Origin: Planctomycetota bacterium
GTDB lineage: Bacteria; Planctomycetota; B15-G4; JADJEK01
Length of the DNA stretch: 64,000 bases
Assembly (NCBI GenBank): GCA_016709145.1
Contig: JADJEK010000006.1
Coordinates: 294,963-358,962, forward strand
Direction: 5' to 3'
Shown here: in pieces, positions 1 to 10,801 of the stretch
Numbering within the stretch: the first letter of the stretch is position 1
How the letters are laid out: each line of letters begins with the position of its first letter
Position numbers and translations under genes: made by a program
The notes under the pieces: model-generated
Databases searched by the model: none
What the model saw: the letters and a program-made list of their open reading frames with translations, nothing else
What the model was told of the DNA's origin: nothing

Positions 1-1310
1 TCGCCCGCGGCGGTGGCCGAACTGCGTCGCTTGTACGAGAAGGGTGGGCAGCAAGAAGGCGAGCGCGCGGTGCTCGCGCTGGTGCTCGGCGTCGTCGGTC
101 CCGGCTCGGCGGCCCAGACGCTGCGCAACGAAGCGAGTTCGCGCAAGCCGTCGACGGCGCGGCTGGCGGCCACGCTCGGGCTCGGTCGCTGTGGCGACGG
201 CGAAGCGTTGGCGGAATCGTTGTCGGGACTGGGCAAGGAATCGCTCGAGGAACAGCGCGCCGCGATCGTGCTCGCGGCCGGCGAGGCTCGCGCGCGTGGC
301 GCCGCGTTCGCGCCGGGGACGTTCGGCGTCGCATTGCGTGATCGCGGGGCCCAGGTGCGTCGCGCCGGTGCGCTCGCCATTGCCCTCCGACCCGACGTCG
401 CGGATGCGTCCGCGCTGCAAGACGCGTGGAAGCGCGAGAAGGTGACCGAGGTCCGCGTCGCGCTCGTGCTCGCGCTCGGTGGGATCGACGATGCACGCAT
501 CGACGAGTTGCTGCTCACCGCCGCGCGCGGCAAAGCCGGCGAAGTCCGCGACGCGGCACTGGTCGCGCTGGCGGGTCGATCGGGCGGCGCATGGATCGAC
601 GCCACGCGCTCCGTGAGGGAGTCGGTCGTCCTCGAAGTCGCGGCGCTCGGCTGTGCGGCCGCGCCGGACTCGACCGTCGCTCAAACGCTCGTCGAGTGGC
701 TCGCATCGGCGCAGCCGGGATTGCGCAGCGCGGCCGGGCTCGCGCTCGCCGCGATGCGGAGCGCGGCCGCGCGCGATGCGGTGCTCGATTGGGCCGCCCG
801 AGAAACCGACCTCAGCGCGCTCGACGACGCGCTGCTCGCAGTCGGTGTGCTCGACTTGCCGGCGGCGCTCGATCGGGTCGGCGAACTCCGTACGCCGACG
901 GGTCGCGTGACGTTGTCCAAGGACACGCGCAAGACGCTCGAAGGCCGGCGTGACGCCCGCTTGCTCGAGGACCAGCTCGAGCGGCGTCTGCGCGCCCGGC
1001 ACGCGCGCCGAGCGGACCGCATCGCCGACGCGGTCGCCGAACTCGTCGACGAGATCCTCGATCTCGACGACATCGCTCGCAGATTGCCGACGACCGATTC
1101 GGGCGCGGGTTCCGGTTCCGGTTCCGGATCGGGTCGGGTGAGGAAGGCGGTTCCGGCGAAGGGTCGGGCGAGGGTAGTGGCGAGGAAGGATCGGGAGAGG
1201 GCAGCGAGGTGACCACGGTGAAGAAGGCGCGCGTGGATCCTCGCAACTCGTCGCTGGAACGCGATCTGGCCGAGTGGTTCCGCGAACGACCCTACTTCGA
1301 GCCCGATTGA
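1..1310 (+). CDS. HEAT-like alanine-rich repeat protein, 5' partial, with a frame break near 1134
   Basis: The reading frame is open to the window edge, so the start lies upstream. The protein is built of Ala/Leu/Arg-rich helical segments about 30-35 residues apart, as in HEAT-type scaffolds. No catalytic motif is visible. In frame 1 it reaches a Gly-Ser repeat and would end at 1212 with an implausible basic tail. A missing T after 1134 (GGTCGG for GGTTCGG) would instead continue in frame 3 through a Gly/Ser/Glu linker to a well-formed end, WFRERPYFEPD, with stop at 1308-1310. I annotate the restored form. Function is unknown; repeats of this kind usually mediate protein contacts. Confidence 0.6.
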
Positions 1311-1470
1311 CGACGTCGGCGAAGAGCCGCGTCCGGCTCGCGATTCCACGGCACCGACGGGAAGTTCTCGGTCTGCCGCCGGGGGGTCGAATGCCGGCGG
1401 ACTTTTGCGATCGGCTGCTAGGATTCCGCCCCTCATTGGCCGCGGAACGACGTTCCGCTCGTCGAAGGTG

Positions 1471-1734
1471 ATGCCCGTGACTGTGCGCAGGCTCTACTGC
1501 ACGTTCCCCAAGGACATGATCCGCGAGCCGCTGCTCTACAACCTCGGCAAGAACTTCACCGTGGTACCGAACATCCGTCAGGCGAGCATCACCGACGAGA
1601 TGGGCTTCGTGTACCTCGAGCTGGAAGGCGACGACGTCGAGATCGATCGGGCCGTGCGCTACCTCGTCGAACGCCGCGTGAAGGTCGAGGAAGTGAAGGG
1701 CGATCAGCCGCCTGGTTCGTTCGCACAACGCTGA
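1471..1734 (+). CDS. stand-alone NIL-domain protein
   Basis: This is an 87-residue protein whose pattern (RLYCTFPKDMIREPLLYNLG, then VVPNIRQASITDEMGFVYLEL) matches the NIL domain. That ferredoxin-like fold is found at the C terminus of methionine ABC ATPases (MetN) and as short free-standing proteins. By family knowledge it is a small-molecule-binding or regulatory domain; the ligand here is unknown. The frame extends upstream, but the GAAGG at 1464-1468 favours ATG 1471, or GTG 1477, which has better spacing. It stands alone and its end meets a large terminator hairpin shared with the convergent gene downstream. Confidence 0.75.
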   Translation: MPVTVRRLYCTFPKDMIREPLLYNLGKNFTVVPNIRQASITDEMGFVYLELEGDDVEIDRAVRYLVERRVKVEEVKGDQPPGSFAQR

Positions 1735-1765
1735 CGCGAGTCGCCGACGCGAGCGTCGGCAGGCT

Positions 1766-1826
1766 CCGGAACGGAACACGGCCCCGCCGCGAGCGATGCT
1801 CGCGGCGGGGCCGTGTTCCGTTCCGG
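1766..1826. terminator. perfect 29-bp stem hairpin between convergent genes
   Basis: Positions 1766-1794 are exactly complementary to 1798-1826 with a 3-nt loop (GAT). The stem starts CCGGAACGGAACACGG and is very GC-rich in its upper part. There is no clear T-tract. It lies between the ends of the NIL gene (1734) and the minus-strand gene ending at 1852, so it probably ends transcripts from both sides. A second smaller hairpin (GCCGACGC/GCGTCGGC) lies at 1743-1760. Confidence 0.75.
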
Positions 1827-1851
1827 TGCGGATCGCGCGCGATCGACGCGG

Positions 1852-2910
1852 TCAACCGCCCTCGGACTCGCCTTCGGCCGCGGCTGCGACCTTCTCCTTC
1901 AGCTTCTCGAACTGAGCGACGCCGGCTTCACCGTCGTACTTGCGCCACGCGGTGATCAGCTTGTTCGACTGCTTGATGTTGTTCGCGAGGTTCTCCTGGA
2001 TCTTCGCCGCGTCGCCATCGAGCGCGACGCCCATGACGTTGTGCGTGGTTTCCTGGATGCGCATCACGATCGCGTTGACCTTGCCGAGATCGATGTCGTT
2101 CGACACGTCGAGGCCGTTCATCGCGTTCATCAAGGCCGGCATGATCGCGAGCCCGGCCTCGTCGAGGACCTTCTTCGCGGCGGAGCGCTCCTTCGGCTTC
2201 GCGCTTTCGAGGAACACCTTCTTCACGGCGTCCTGGATCGCGGTCCACTGCTCGTCCGATGATTCCGGCAACTTGCCGAACATCGGCTCGACCTTCAGCA
2301 CCGGGCTCGACGCATCGATCTGGGGCGTCGGTTCGACCTTCGGCGCTTCCACCTTCGGCTCATCCTTCGGCGCGTCGACCGGCGGCGCGACGTCCGTCGG
2401 CGTCACCGGAGCGGGCGCGACTTCCGGCGCCGATTCGACGGGCTTCGCGTCGGCCGGAGCCGTCGTTGCCGACGCCACCGGGACGATCGGTTTGTCGTCG
2501 CCCTTGGTCATGAACATGATCACCGCGACGCCGATCGCGATCACCGCGACACCGATGCCGATGAACATCGCGTTGTTGTTCTTCGCCGGTGCGTCGTCCA
2601 TATCGCGGCCGGCTCGACCGGGTCGCGTGCGCGCGCCGCGAGCGCCGGCGTTGCGGCCACCGGCAGCAGGGCGAGCCGCACGGCTGCCGGCGGGAGCGGC
2701 GGCAGCGGCCTTCGGCGCCCCGGCCTTCGCGGCCGGAGCCGCGGGCTTTGCCGACGGGGCGGCCACCTTGGGAGCTGCCGCGGCCGGAGCTGCGGCTCCG
2801 ACGACGACGACGCCACCGCACTTGTTGCACTTCGCTTGCGTGCCCTGGAACGACGCGGGGATCTTGAACCGGGCGTTGCACTGCTGACAAACGCCGACGC
2901 GCTCGGTCAT
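1852..2910 (-). CDS. zinc-ribbon, single-TM protein with Ala/Pro-rich linkers
   Basis: The 352-residue protein begins with a CxxC...CxxC zinc ribbon (VCQQCNARFKIP, then KCNKCGG, residues 8-32). An Ala/Pro/Lys linker, a transmembrane segment (about 114-134, FIGIGVAVIAIGVAVIMFM) and a Pro/Val/Glu-rich stretch follow. A C-terminal helical module occupies about 225-340. That module resembles the C-terminal part of the next gene (pattern AIxPxLxNAxxxLDxxxDxDLxKxN). Such N-terminal zinc ribbons are common in Planctomycetota-type membrane proteins of unknown function. It probably sits in the inner membrane with the ribbon in the cytoplasm. Its exact role is unknown. Confidence 0.7.
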   Translation of the reverse strand: MTERVGVCQQCNARFKIPASFQGTQAKCNKCGGVVVVGAAAPAAAAPKVAAPSAKPAAPAAKAGAPKAAAAAPAGSRAARPAAGGRNAGARGARTRPGRAGRDMDDAPAKNNNAMFIGIGVAVIAIGVAVIMFMTKGDDKPIVPVASATTAPADAKPVESAPEVAPAPVTPTDVAPPVDAPKDEPKVEAPKVEPTPQIDASSPVLKVEPMFGKLPESSDEQWTAIQDAVKKVFLESAKPKERSAAKKVLDEAGLAIMPALMNAMNGLDVSNDIDLGKVNAIVMRIQETTHNVMGVALDGDAAKIQENLANNIKQSNKLITAWRKYDGEAGVAQFEKLKEKVAAAAEGESEGG

Positions 2911-3063
2911 GAACGACTCCTAGCAGACTCGCGGTTGGGGTTGCGTTGCGATCGCGGAGCGACCGGGGGCGGATCCTAACTTCCGGGACCGGCCTTCGTC
3001 ACCGGGGCAATGTGGTGCGGGCGAAGACCAGGCGCCCGCGGATGCGCTCGATCGGGGGACGCG

Positions 3064-4326
3064 TCACGGATCTTCGACGGTCGACTTGTCGCCCTTTTTC
3101 TTCTTGGCGGCCTTGTCGAGTTGATCCTGTTCGTCCTTGGTGAGTTCGAGCGTCGGCGGGCCCGAGTACGTGCCCTGGACGTCGCGCCACCAACCGAACC
3201 AGAGCCGGCGCATCTGTTCGTTGTCGCCGGCCGACTCGCCGGTCATCGAGCCGGCGTTCATGCCCGGCACGATCAGCCAATCGCGACCCGACAGTTCCAT
3301 CAGGGTCAGCGACAGCTTGTTCGCCTTCTGCAGATCGGCCTCGCTCTTCAGATCGAGCGCGACCAATTCGTTGAGCAAGTGCGGGATCGCGGGCTTGCCG
3401 ACGCCGACCAACGCCGTGCGGGCTTTCGAAGCCGCCGTGGTCGCGGCCGGATCGACCAGTGTCCGCACGTGCATCTCGATCGAGCTGGTCGTCGATGGCG
3501 AAGTGCCCTCGATCGGTTCCACCTTCTCCACCGTGCCTTCGGGGTTCCGACGCGTCTTGCCAGCGGATGTCGCCGCCGCCTCGGCGAGCGACGTCTTGCC
3601 CTCCGTGGCCGGATCGACGATCGCGGCACGCGTGACCCCGAACAACTTCCAGTTCGACCCGACCGACTGGAACGCCATGGTCCAGTCCTGCGTGCACTGG
3701 GTGACGGCGTCGACGAGCTGGAGGCGCACCGTGGCCGAGGAGCCGTCGAACACCGGCAGCTCGACGTCCTTGACGACGGCGCGCTTCAGCAGATCGAGCT
3801 CCGGTCCTTCACCGCGCAACAGCTTCAGGTACTCGTCCTTCTTGGCGTACTGGTCGAGTTCCGACAGGGCCGTCCAAGTCCCGGTCTCGAGTCCCTTCTT
3901 CACGCGATCGTCGAACATGCCCGAAAAGTCGACGTAGATCAGCGCCAGCGTCTCGTCGTCGCCCTTGCGCATGGTCTGGATGACGTCGTTCGCACGCTTG
4001 CGCAGCAACTCCTTCGAATCGACCGCCGTCGGCGTGCGCGCGACCGGCGCGGGCGTGTCCGCGGCCGAGGTCGTCGCGGTCGTCGGCGGGAGCGCAGCCG
4101 GCTCGCTGCTGCGCGTGGCGAGGTAGCCGATCAGTCCGACGACGAGACAGCCGCCGAAGATCGCCACGTATCCCATCGGCGGCATGCCGTATGCCTTGGT
4201 CTGAGCGGCGCGCAGCGCGATCGCCTCGAAGCGCTCGCCGCACTTCACGCACTTCAGCACTTTGTTGGTCTTGTCGAGTCCGACCTTGTAGTGAGCATGG
4301 CACGACGAGCACTGGACGACGGGCAT
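3064..4326 (-). CDS. zinc-ribbon, single-TM protein, paralogue of its downstream neighbour
   Basis: The start is ATG 4326 (MPVVQCSSCHAHYKV) with GGAG about 8 nt upstream; a longer open frame to 4803 is not needed. The 420-residue product has a CxxC...CxxC ribbon at about 6-31, a TM segment at about 53-69 and a Ser/Thr/Pro linker. A middle domain contains a nuclear-transport-factor-like stretch (DVIQTMRKGDDETLALIYVD). The C-terminal module (KPAIPHLLNELVALDLKSEA) parallels the protein at 1852-2910. The last residues are Lys-rich. The two genes run in the same direction 153 bp apart and look like an old tandem duplication. Function is unknown. Confidence 0.7.
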   Translation of the reverse strand: MPVVQCSSCHAHYKVGLDKTNKVLKCVKCGERFEAIALRAAQTKAYGMPPMGYVAIFGGCLVVGLIGYLATRSSEPAALPPTTATTSAADTPAPVARTPTAVDSKELLRKRANDVIQTMRKGDDETLALIYVDFSGMFDDRVKKGLETGTWTALSELDQYAKKDEYLKLLRGEGPELDLLKRAVVKDVELPVFDGSSATVRLQLVDAVTQCTQDWTMAFQSVGSNWKLFGVTRAAIVDPATEGKTSLAEAAATSAGKTRRNPEGTVEKVEPIEGTSPSTTSSIEMHVRTLVDPAATTAASKARTALVGVGKPAIPHLLNELVALDLKSEADLQKANKLSLTLMELSGRDWLIVPGMNAGSMTGESAGDNEQMRRLWFGWWRDVQGTYSGPPTLELTKDEQDQLDKAAKKKKGDKSTVEDP

Positions 4327-4382
4327 CGGAAGAACTCCGGAAGGAATGGTGCGTCGGATCGTTCCCGCGAGGCCTCGGCGGG

Positions 4383-4412
4383 TTGTCGGTCCACGCGACC
4401 GGAGACTATCAT
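4383..4412 (+). promoter_or_regulatory. candidate sigma70 promoter
   Basis: TTGTCG (4383-4388), an 18-nt spacer and TATCAT (4407-4412) lie 60 bp upstream of ATG 4472, in the gap between two divergent genes. This is a match by eye only. Confidence 0.45.
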
Positions 4413-4471
4413 CAGGCCCGCCGATCAGTCCGAGCGCGGTCTGGCCGAAGGTGAGATTCGGAGAGTCCAAG

Positions 4472-5484
4472 ATGGCGATTCCACGTGTGACGTTCGCCGT
4501 GTGCTGCGCCGTGCTCGCCACGGGCGTTTCGACCGTGGCCCTCGGCGGCTCCGAGGGCTCGCACAAGCCCGCTTTCGCCAAGCCGCCGGCCAAACCGGCC
4601 GACAGCGCGCCGATGCCCGGCTCGACGAACGTCGGTCGAGGCTTCGGCGGCGCGCATACCCAGCGTCCGTTCTCGTCGCTGGGCAGCGGTCGGCCGTTGG
4701 CGCCGATCGGCCACGATCGCGGGCTGACCAGGATCGGGACCGATCGACCGCTCGCGCCCATCGGCGGCGGCGGGCCGGACGCGTCCGGCCCGGTCCCGAC
4801 CACTGAACCGAAGTATCCGGGCTACCACGGCGGCGGTCGCACGTTCATCGCGGTCGAGCCGCGGCCGAAGTCGGATGCCGGGCTCGAGATCGAAGGCGAG
4901 CATCCCGCCGGGTCCGTGCCGAGCGTCGAACCGACGCTGCCCGGCGAGCCCGGCCTCGAGCCCACGCCGGCCGAGATCCGGGTCGCGGAGCCGACCATCG
5001 ATCCGATCAAGCTGGAGATGGCGCAGCGTCTGCGCGCCGAGGGTCACGTGCAGTTCCTGCGCGGTGAGTTCCACCTCGCCGAAGCGAGTCTGCAGAGCTC
5101 CGTCGATCTCGTGCCGGAGTTGAACGACGCGCGCTTCGAGCTCGCGTTCGCGCTGCTCGCGAACGGTCGGGTGAATTCCGCGGCGCGGGAGTTCGTGCGC
5201 GCCGAAGCGCACGATCCGACCGTGTTCAAGTCCACGCTCGATGCGCGTGCGGCGGTCGGCAGCCAGGAGACGTTCGACCTCTGCCGCCAGCAGGCCGACC
5301 GCTACCACGCCGCGTACCCGATGGACTCCGACGCGTTGTTCGTCCATGCGCTCATGCAGTGGTGGAGCGGCAAGGGCCGGGACGCAGGGATCGACCTGGC
5401 CGCGCTCGCGGGCGCGGATCCCGCCTACGGCGGATTGAAGGCCGCGTTCGTGAATCCCGCGCTCGACGAGGCACTGAAGCCGCA

Positions 5485-5488
<4 letters not shown>
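4472..5488 (+). CDS. exported TPR-type protein
   Basis: The start ATG 4472 has GGAGAG at 4460-4465. A signal peptide (MAIPRVTFAVCCAVLATGVSTVALGG) opens the 338-residue product. Residues about 30-185 are Gly/Pro-rich and low complexity, with a repeated RPLAPIG motif. The C-terminal half (about 190-335) consists of TPR-like helices (HVQFLRGEFHLAEASLQSSV; DARFELAFALLANGRVNSAA). It is probably periplasmic and may scaffold other proteins. It is transcribed ahead of uvrB, whose GTG start overlaps this stop codon, so the two may be translationally coupled. Confidence 0.7.
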
Positions 5489-7533
<2,045 letters not shown>

Positions 7534-7537
7534 GTCG

Positions 7538-9394
7538 ATGGTCACCGAGGCCCTGCAACGCAAGCTCGATCAACTGCCGACGGAGCCCGGGGTCTACCTG
7601 TTCCGCGACGCGGCCGGCGAGCTGCTGTACGTCGGCAAGGCCGCGCGATTGCGATCGCGCGTGCGGTCCTACTTCCAGAGCACGAACGACGGCCGGCTGG
7701 CGACGTTCTTCATCGACAAGTACGTCGCTGACGTCGAATTCGTGATCACGCGCAGCGAGAAGGAAGCGCTGCTGCTCGAGAACAACCTGATCAAGAAGTT
7801 GAAGCCGCGTTACAACCTGCGGCTGCGCGACGACAAGACCTTCTTGTCGCTGCGGCTCGATCCGCGCGCGGAATTCCCTCGCATCGTGCCGACGCGTCGC
7901 ATCCACAAGGACGGAGCGTTGTACTTCGGCCCGTACGCGAACGCCGGCGCGATCCGGCGCACGCTGCGCTTCCTGCGCTCGTTCGTGCCGCTGCGCGACT
8001 GCAAGGACACCGACTTCAAGTCGCGCACGCGCCCGTGCCTCGAACACGAGATCGGTCGCTGCGACGCGCCGTGCGTCGGCTTGCAGACGCGCGAGGACTA
8101 CGCGCAGCACGTCGCGCGCGCGGTGCGCATCCTGCGCGGCGACGCCGGCGAACTCATCGCGCAGGTCAAGGACGAGATGCAGCGCGCGTCGGATCGCATG
8201 CATTACGAGCGCGCGGCCGTGCTGCGCGATCACCTCGAGAGCCTGTCGACGTCGATCGAGAAGCAAGGCGTCGACACGCACGCGCTCGGCGACGCCGACG
8301 CGATCGGCGTGCATCGCGAGGGCGGACTGACGGAAGTCGTCGTGCTGCACGCGCGCGAAGGCAAGCTCGTGTCGACGTCGGGCTTCACGTTCGAGCACGA
8401 TCTGCCGCAGGACGAACTACTCGGCGAGTTCCTGTCGCAGTTCTATTCCGGCGGCCGGCCGATCCCCGAGCTGATCCTGCTGACCGACGAGCCGTACGGC
8501 CGCGACACGCTGGTCGAGTGGATGCGCGAGCGCCGCGGCGGCGCGGTCGAACTGCGCGTGCCGAAGCACGGTGAGAAGGCGCGCCTGCTCGAACTCGCGG
8601 CGGAGAACGCGCGCTTGACGCTGCTCGCGTCGACCGACAAGCAACGTCGCACGGCCGGCGTGCTCGATCGGTTGCGCCAGCGGTTCGCGCTGACGCGGCC
8701 GCCGCTGTGGATCGAGTGCCTCGACGCCTCGACGACCGCGGGCAAGGACACCGTCGCGTCGTGCATCGCGTTCAAGGACGGCGAGCCGTGGAAGGCGCGG
8801 TACCGCAAGTTCCGCATCAAGACCGCGCGCCCCGACGACGAATACGCCTCGATCGCCGAGGCCGTCGAGCGCCGCTATGCGCGCGCGATCAAAGACCAGC
8901 AGTTCCCCGATCTCGTGGTCATCGACGGCGGCAAAGGCCAATGGAACGCCGCGCGCACAGTGCTGGACGCGCTCGGCGTGAAGAACGTCGATCTGATCTC
9001 GATCGCGAAGGGCGGCCGGCGCGGCAAGGGACTCGTGCTCGGCGTGGGCGAAGAGGAGCGCGTGTTCACGCGCGGCGAGGGCGAACCGTTCGTGCTCGAG
9101 CCCGAAGCCGACGAGACCAAGTTGTTGCAACGCATCCGCGACGAAGCGCACCGCTTCGCGATCGAGTTCCACCGCAAGAGCCGGTCGCGCTCGAGCCTGA
9201 CGTCGGAACTCGACGCGATCGACGGCATCGGACCGACGCGGCGCAGAGCGCTGCTCGCCCGTTTCGGCAGCGTCGCCGGCATGCGCTCCGCGACCGTCGA
9301 CGAGCTCGCGGCGGTCGACGGCATGTCGATGCGCGCCGCGCACGAGCTGCATGCGCATCTGCGAGCGACGGATTCCACGAAGGCGAGCGAATGA
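7538..9394 (+). CDS. uvrC: UvrABC excinuclease subunit C
   Basis: UvrC makes both incisions around the lesion. The 618-residue product has an N-terminal GIY-YIG nuclease domain (GVYLFRDAAGELLYVGKA, about 18-36) for the 3' cut and a UVR motif at about 205-240. An RNase H-like domain for the 5' cut carries the acidic residues of CLDASTTAGKDT (about 393) and VIDGGKGQWN and the His of RDEAHRFA. Two C-terminal helix-hairpin-helix motifs follow (IDGIGPTRRRALL, about 562). The start ATG is 4 nt after the uvrB stop, and the stop overlaps the next gene's ATG. One uvrB-uvrC-Nudix/MBL transcript is likely. Confidence 0.97.
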   Translation: MVTEALQRKLDQLPTEPGVYLFRDAAGELLYVGKAARLRSRVRSYFQSTNDGRLATFFIDKYVADVEFVITRSEKEALLLENNLIKKLKPRYNLRLRDDKTFLSLRLDPRAEFPRIVPTRRIHKDGALYFGPYANAGAIRRTLRFLRSFVPLRDCKDTDFKSRTRPCLEHEIGRCDAPCVGLQTREDYAQHVARAVRILRGDAGELIAQVKDEMQRASDRMHYERAAVLRDHLESLSTSIEKQGVDTHALGDADAIGVHREGGLTEVVVLHAREGKLVSTSGFTFEHDLPQDELLGEFLSQFYSGGRPIPELILLTDEPYGRDTLVEWMRERRGGAVELRVPKHGEKARLLELAAENARLTLLASTDKQRRTAGVLDRLRQRFALTRPPLWIECLDASTTAGKDTVASCIAFKDGEPWKARYRKFRIKTARPDDEYASIAEAVERRYARAIKDQQFPDLVVIDGGKGQWNAARTVLDALGVKNVDLISIAKGGRRGKGLVLGVGEEERVFTRGEGEPFVLEPEADETKLLQRIRDEAHRFAIEFHRKSRSRSSLTSELDAIDGIGPTRRRALLARFGSVAGMRSATVDELAAVDGMSMRAAHELHAHLRATDSTKASE

Positions 9395-10734
9395 TCAAGA
9401 CGGCGGCGACGGTGGTGTTGTGGTCCGACGAACACGACGGCGTGCTGCTCGTCGAGCGTTCGCCGCAGTTGCGCTTCTTCGGCGGCTTTCACGCGTTCCC
9501 GGGCGGAGTGCTCGAGCCGGGCGACGGCCAGGGCGACGCCGGGCTCGACGCGTGCGCGCGCCGCGAGTTGCTCGAGGAGACCGCGATCGATCTGCAGGGT
9601 GCGGCGCTGCAGCCGCTCGGCCATTTCTTGACGCCGCCGTTCGCGCCCGTGCGCTTCGACGCGCGCTTCTTCTTCGCGCGCGCGCCGCGGGGTTGCGAGC
9701 CGCGCGTCGACGGTTCGGAACTCGTCGCGGGTTCGTTCGTGAAGCCGCACGAGGTCGTTCAGCGGTGGACGCACGGCGAGATCCGCGTCGCTCCGCCAGT
9801 GCTGCTGCTGCTCGAGTTCTTGGCGCAAGCAGGCGTCGACGGCCTCGCGGCGCGCGTGCGGGAAATCACGAAGCGCTACGCGGAGGGCGAGCTGCCGCGC
9901 GTGCGGTTCTCGCCGGGCGCGATCCTCGCCCCTCTACGGACGCCGACGCTGCCGCCGGCCACGACGACGAACACGTACGTCGTCGGCCATGATCGTTTCG
10001 TCGTCATCGATCCGGGCACGCCGGAACCCACCGAGCAGCAGCGCCTGTTCACGCTGGTGCGGTCCTTGATCGCCGAGGGCCGCGCGTTCGACGGCGTCGT
10101 GCTGACGCACCATCATCCGGACCACGTCGGCGCGGTCGCGGCGACGTGCGCGACGTTCGACGTCCCGCTGCTCGCGCATGCGCGGACGCACGATCGCGTC
10201 GAAGCGCCGGGGACGCGACGTGTCGTGCTCGACGATGGTGCGCGCATCGCGCTCGGCAAGGCTCCCGACGAAACACCGGACTTCGCGCTCGTCGCCACTG
10301 CGACGCCGGGTCATGCGCAGGGACATCTCGTGTTCCGCGACACGCGCTACGGCACGCTGTTCGCCGGCGATCTCGTGTCGACATTGTCGACGATCGTCAT
10401 TGATCCGCCCGAAGGCCACATGGCGACGTATTGGGCGAGCCTCGAGCGCGCCGCGGCGCTCGCACCGACGCTGGTGTATCCGGCGCACGGCCCGCCCGCG
10501 ATCGGCGGTGGCGTGCTGAAGAAGACGCTCGCGCATCGCAAGGAGCGCGAGGCGAAGCTGCGCGACGCCCTCGCGCGCGGACTCACCGCCGAAGACGCGC
10601 TGCTCGCCGACGTCTACGCCGACGTCGACGCGCGCCTGTTGCCGATCGCCGCGCGCTCGCTGCGCGCGGGGCTCGAGAAACTCGCGGAGGACGGCGTTGC
10701 CGTCGAGCGCGACACGTGTTGGAGTCCGATCTGA
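9391..10734 (+). CDS. Nudix hydrolase fused to a metallo-beta-lactamase-fold hydrolase
   Basis: The 447-residue product has two enzyme domains. Residues 1 to about 190 are a Nudix domain: FPGGVLEPGD followed by the Nudix helix RRELLEETAIDL. Residues about 195-445 are a metallo-beta-lactamase fold of the LACTB2 type: TNTYVVG, then the metal site THHHPDHVGA, TPGHAQGH, GDLVST and PAHGP, with a C-terminal winged-helix-like tail. The Nudix part probably hydrolyses a nucleoside-diphosphate or acyl-CoA-type substrate; the MBL part may act on thioesters or RNA. Overlap with uvrC (ATGA) suggests co-expression with excision repair and perhaps nucleotide-pool cleaning. The substrate cannot be told from sequence. 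Confidence 0.85.
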   Translation: MIKTAATVVLWSDEHDGVLLVERSPQLRFFGGFHAFPGGVLEPGDGQGDAGLDACARRELLEETAIDLQGAALQPLGHFLTPPFAPVRFDARFFFARAPRGCEPRVDGSELVAGSFVKPHEVVQRWTHGEIRVAPPVLLLLEFLAQAGVDGLAARVREITKRYAEGELPRVRFSPGAILAPLRTPTLPPATTTNTYVVGHDRFVVIDPGTPEPTEQQRLFTLVRSLIAEGRAFDGVVLTHHHPDHVGAVAATCATFDVPLLAHARTHDRVEAPGTRRVVLDDGARIALGKAPDETPDFALVATATPGHAQGHLVFRDTRYGTLFAGDLVSTLSTIVIDPPEGHMATYWASLERAAALAPTLVYPAHGPPAIGGGVLKKTLAHRKEREAKLRDALARGLTAEDALLADVYADVDARLLPIAARSLRAGLEKLAEDGVAVERDTCWSPI

Positions 10735-10801
10735 GTCAGGTCACGAGCGATCGACCGTCGCGGTCGAATCGAGTCGAGGCGAACGACGAACCGAGGAACC
10801 C

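Noticed and set aside
1105..1135. GGTTCC repeats as a CRISPR or VNTR locus
   Set aside because: It is a coding Gly-Ser linker of a few units without spacers.
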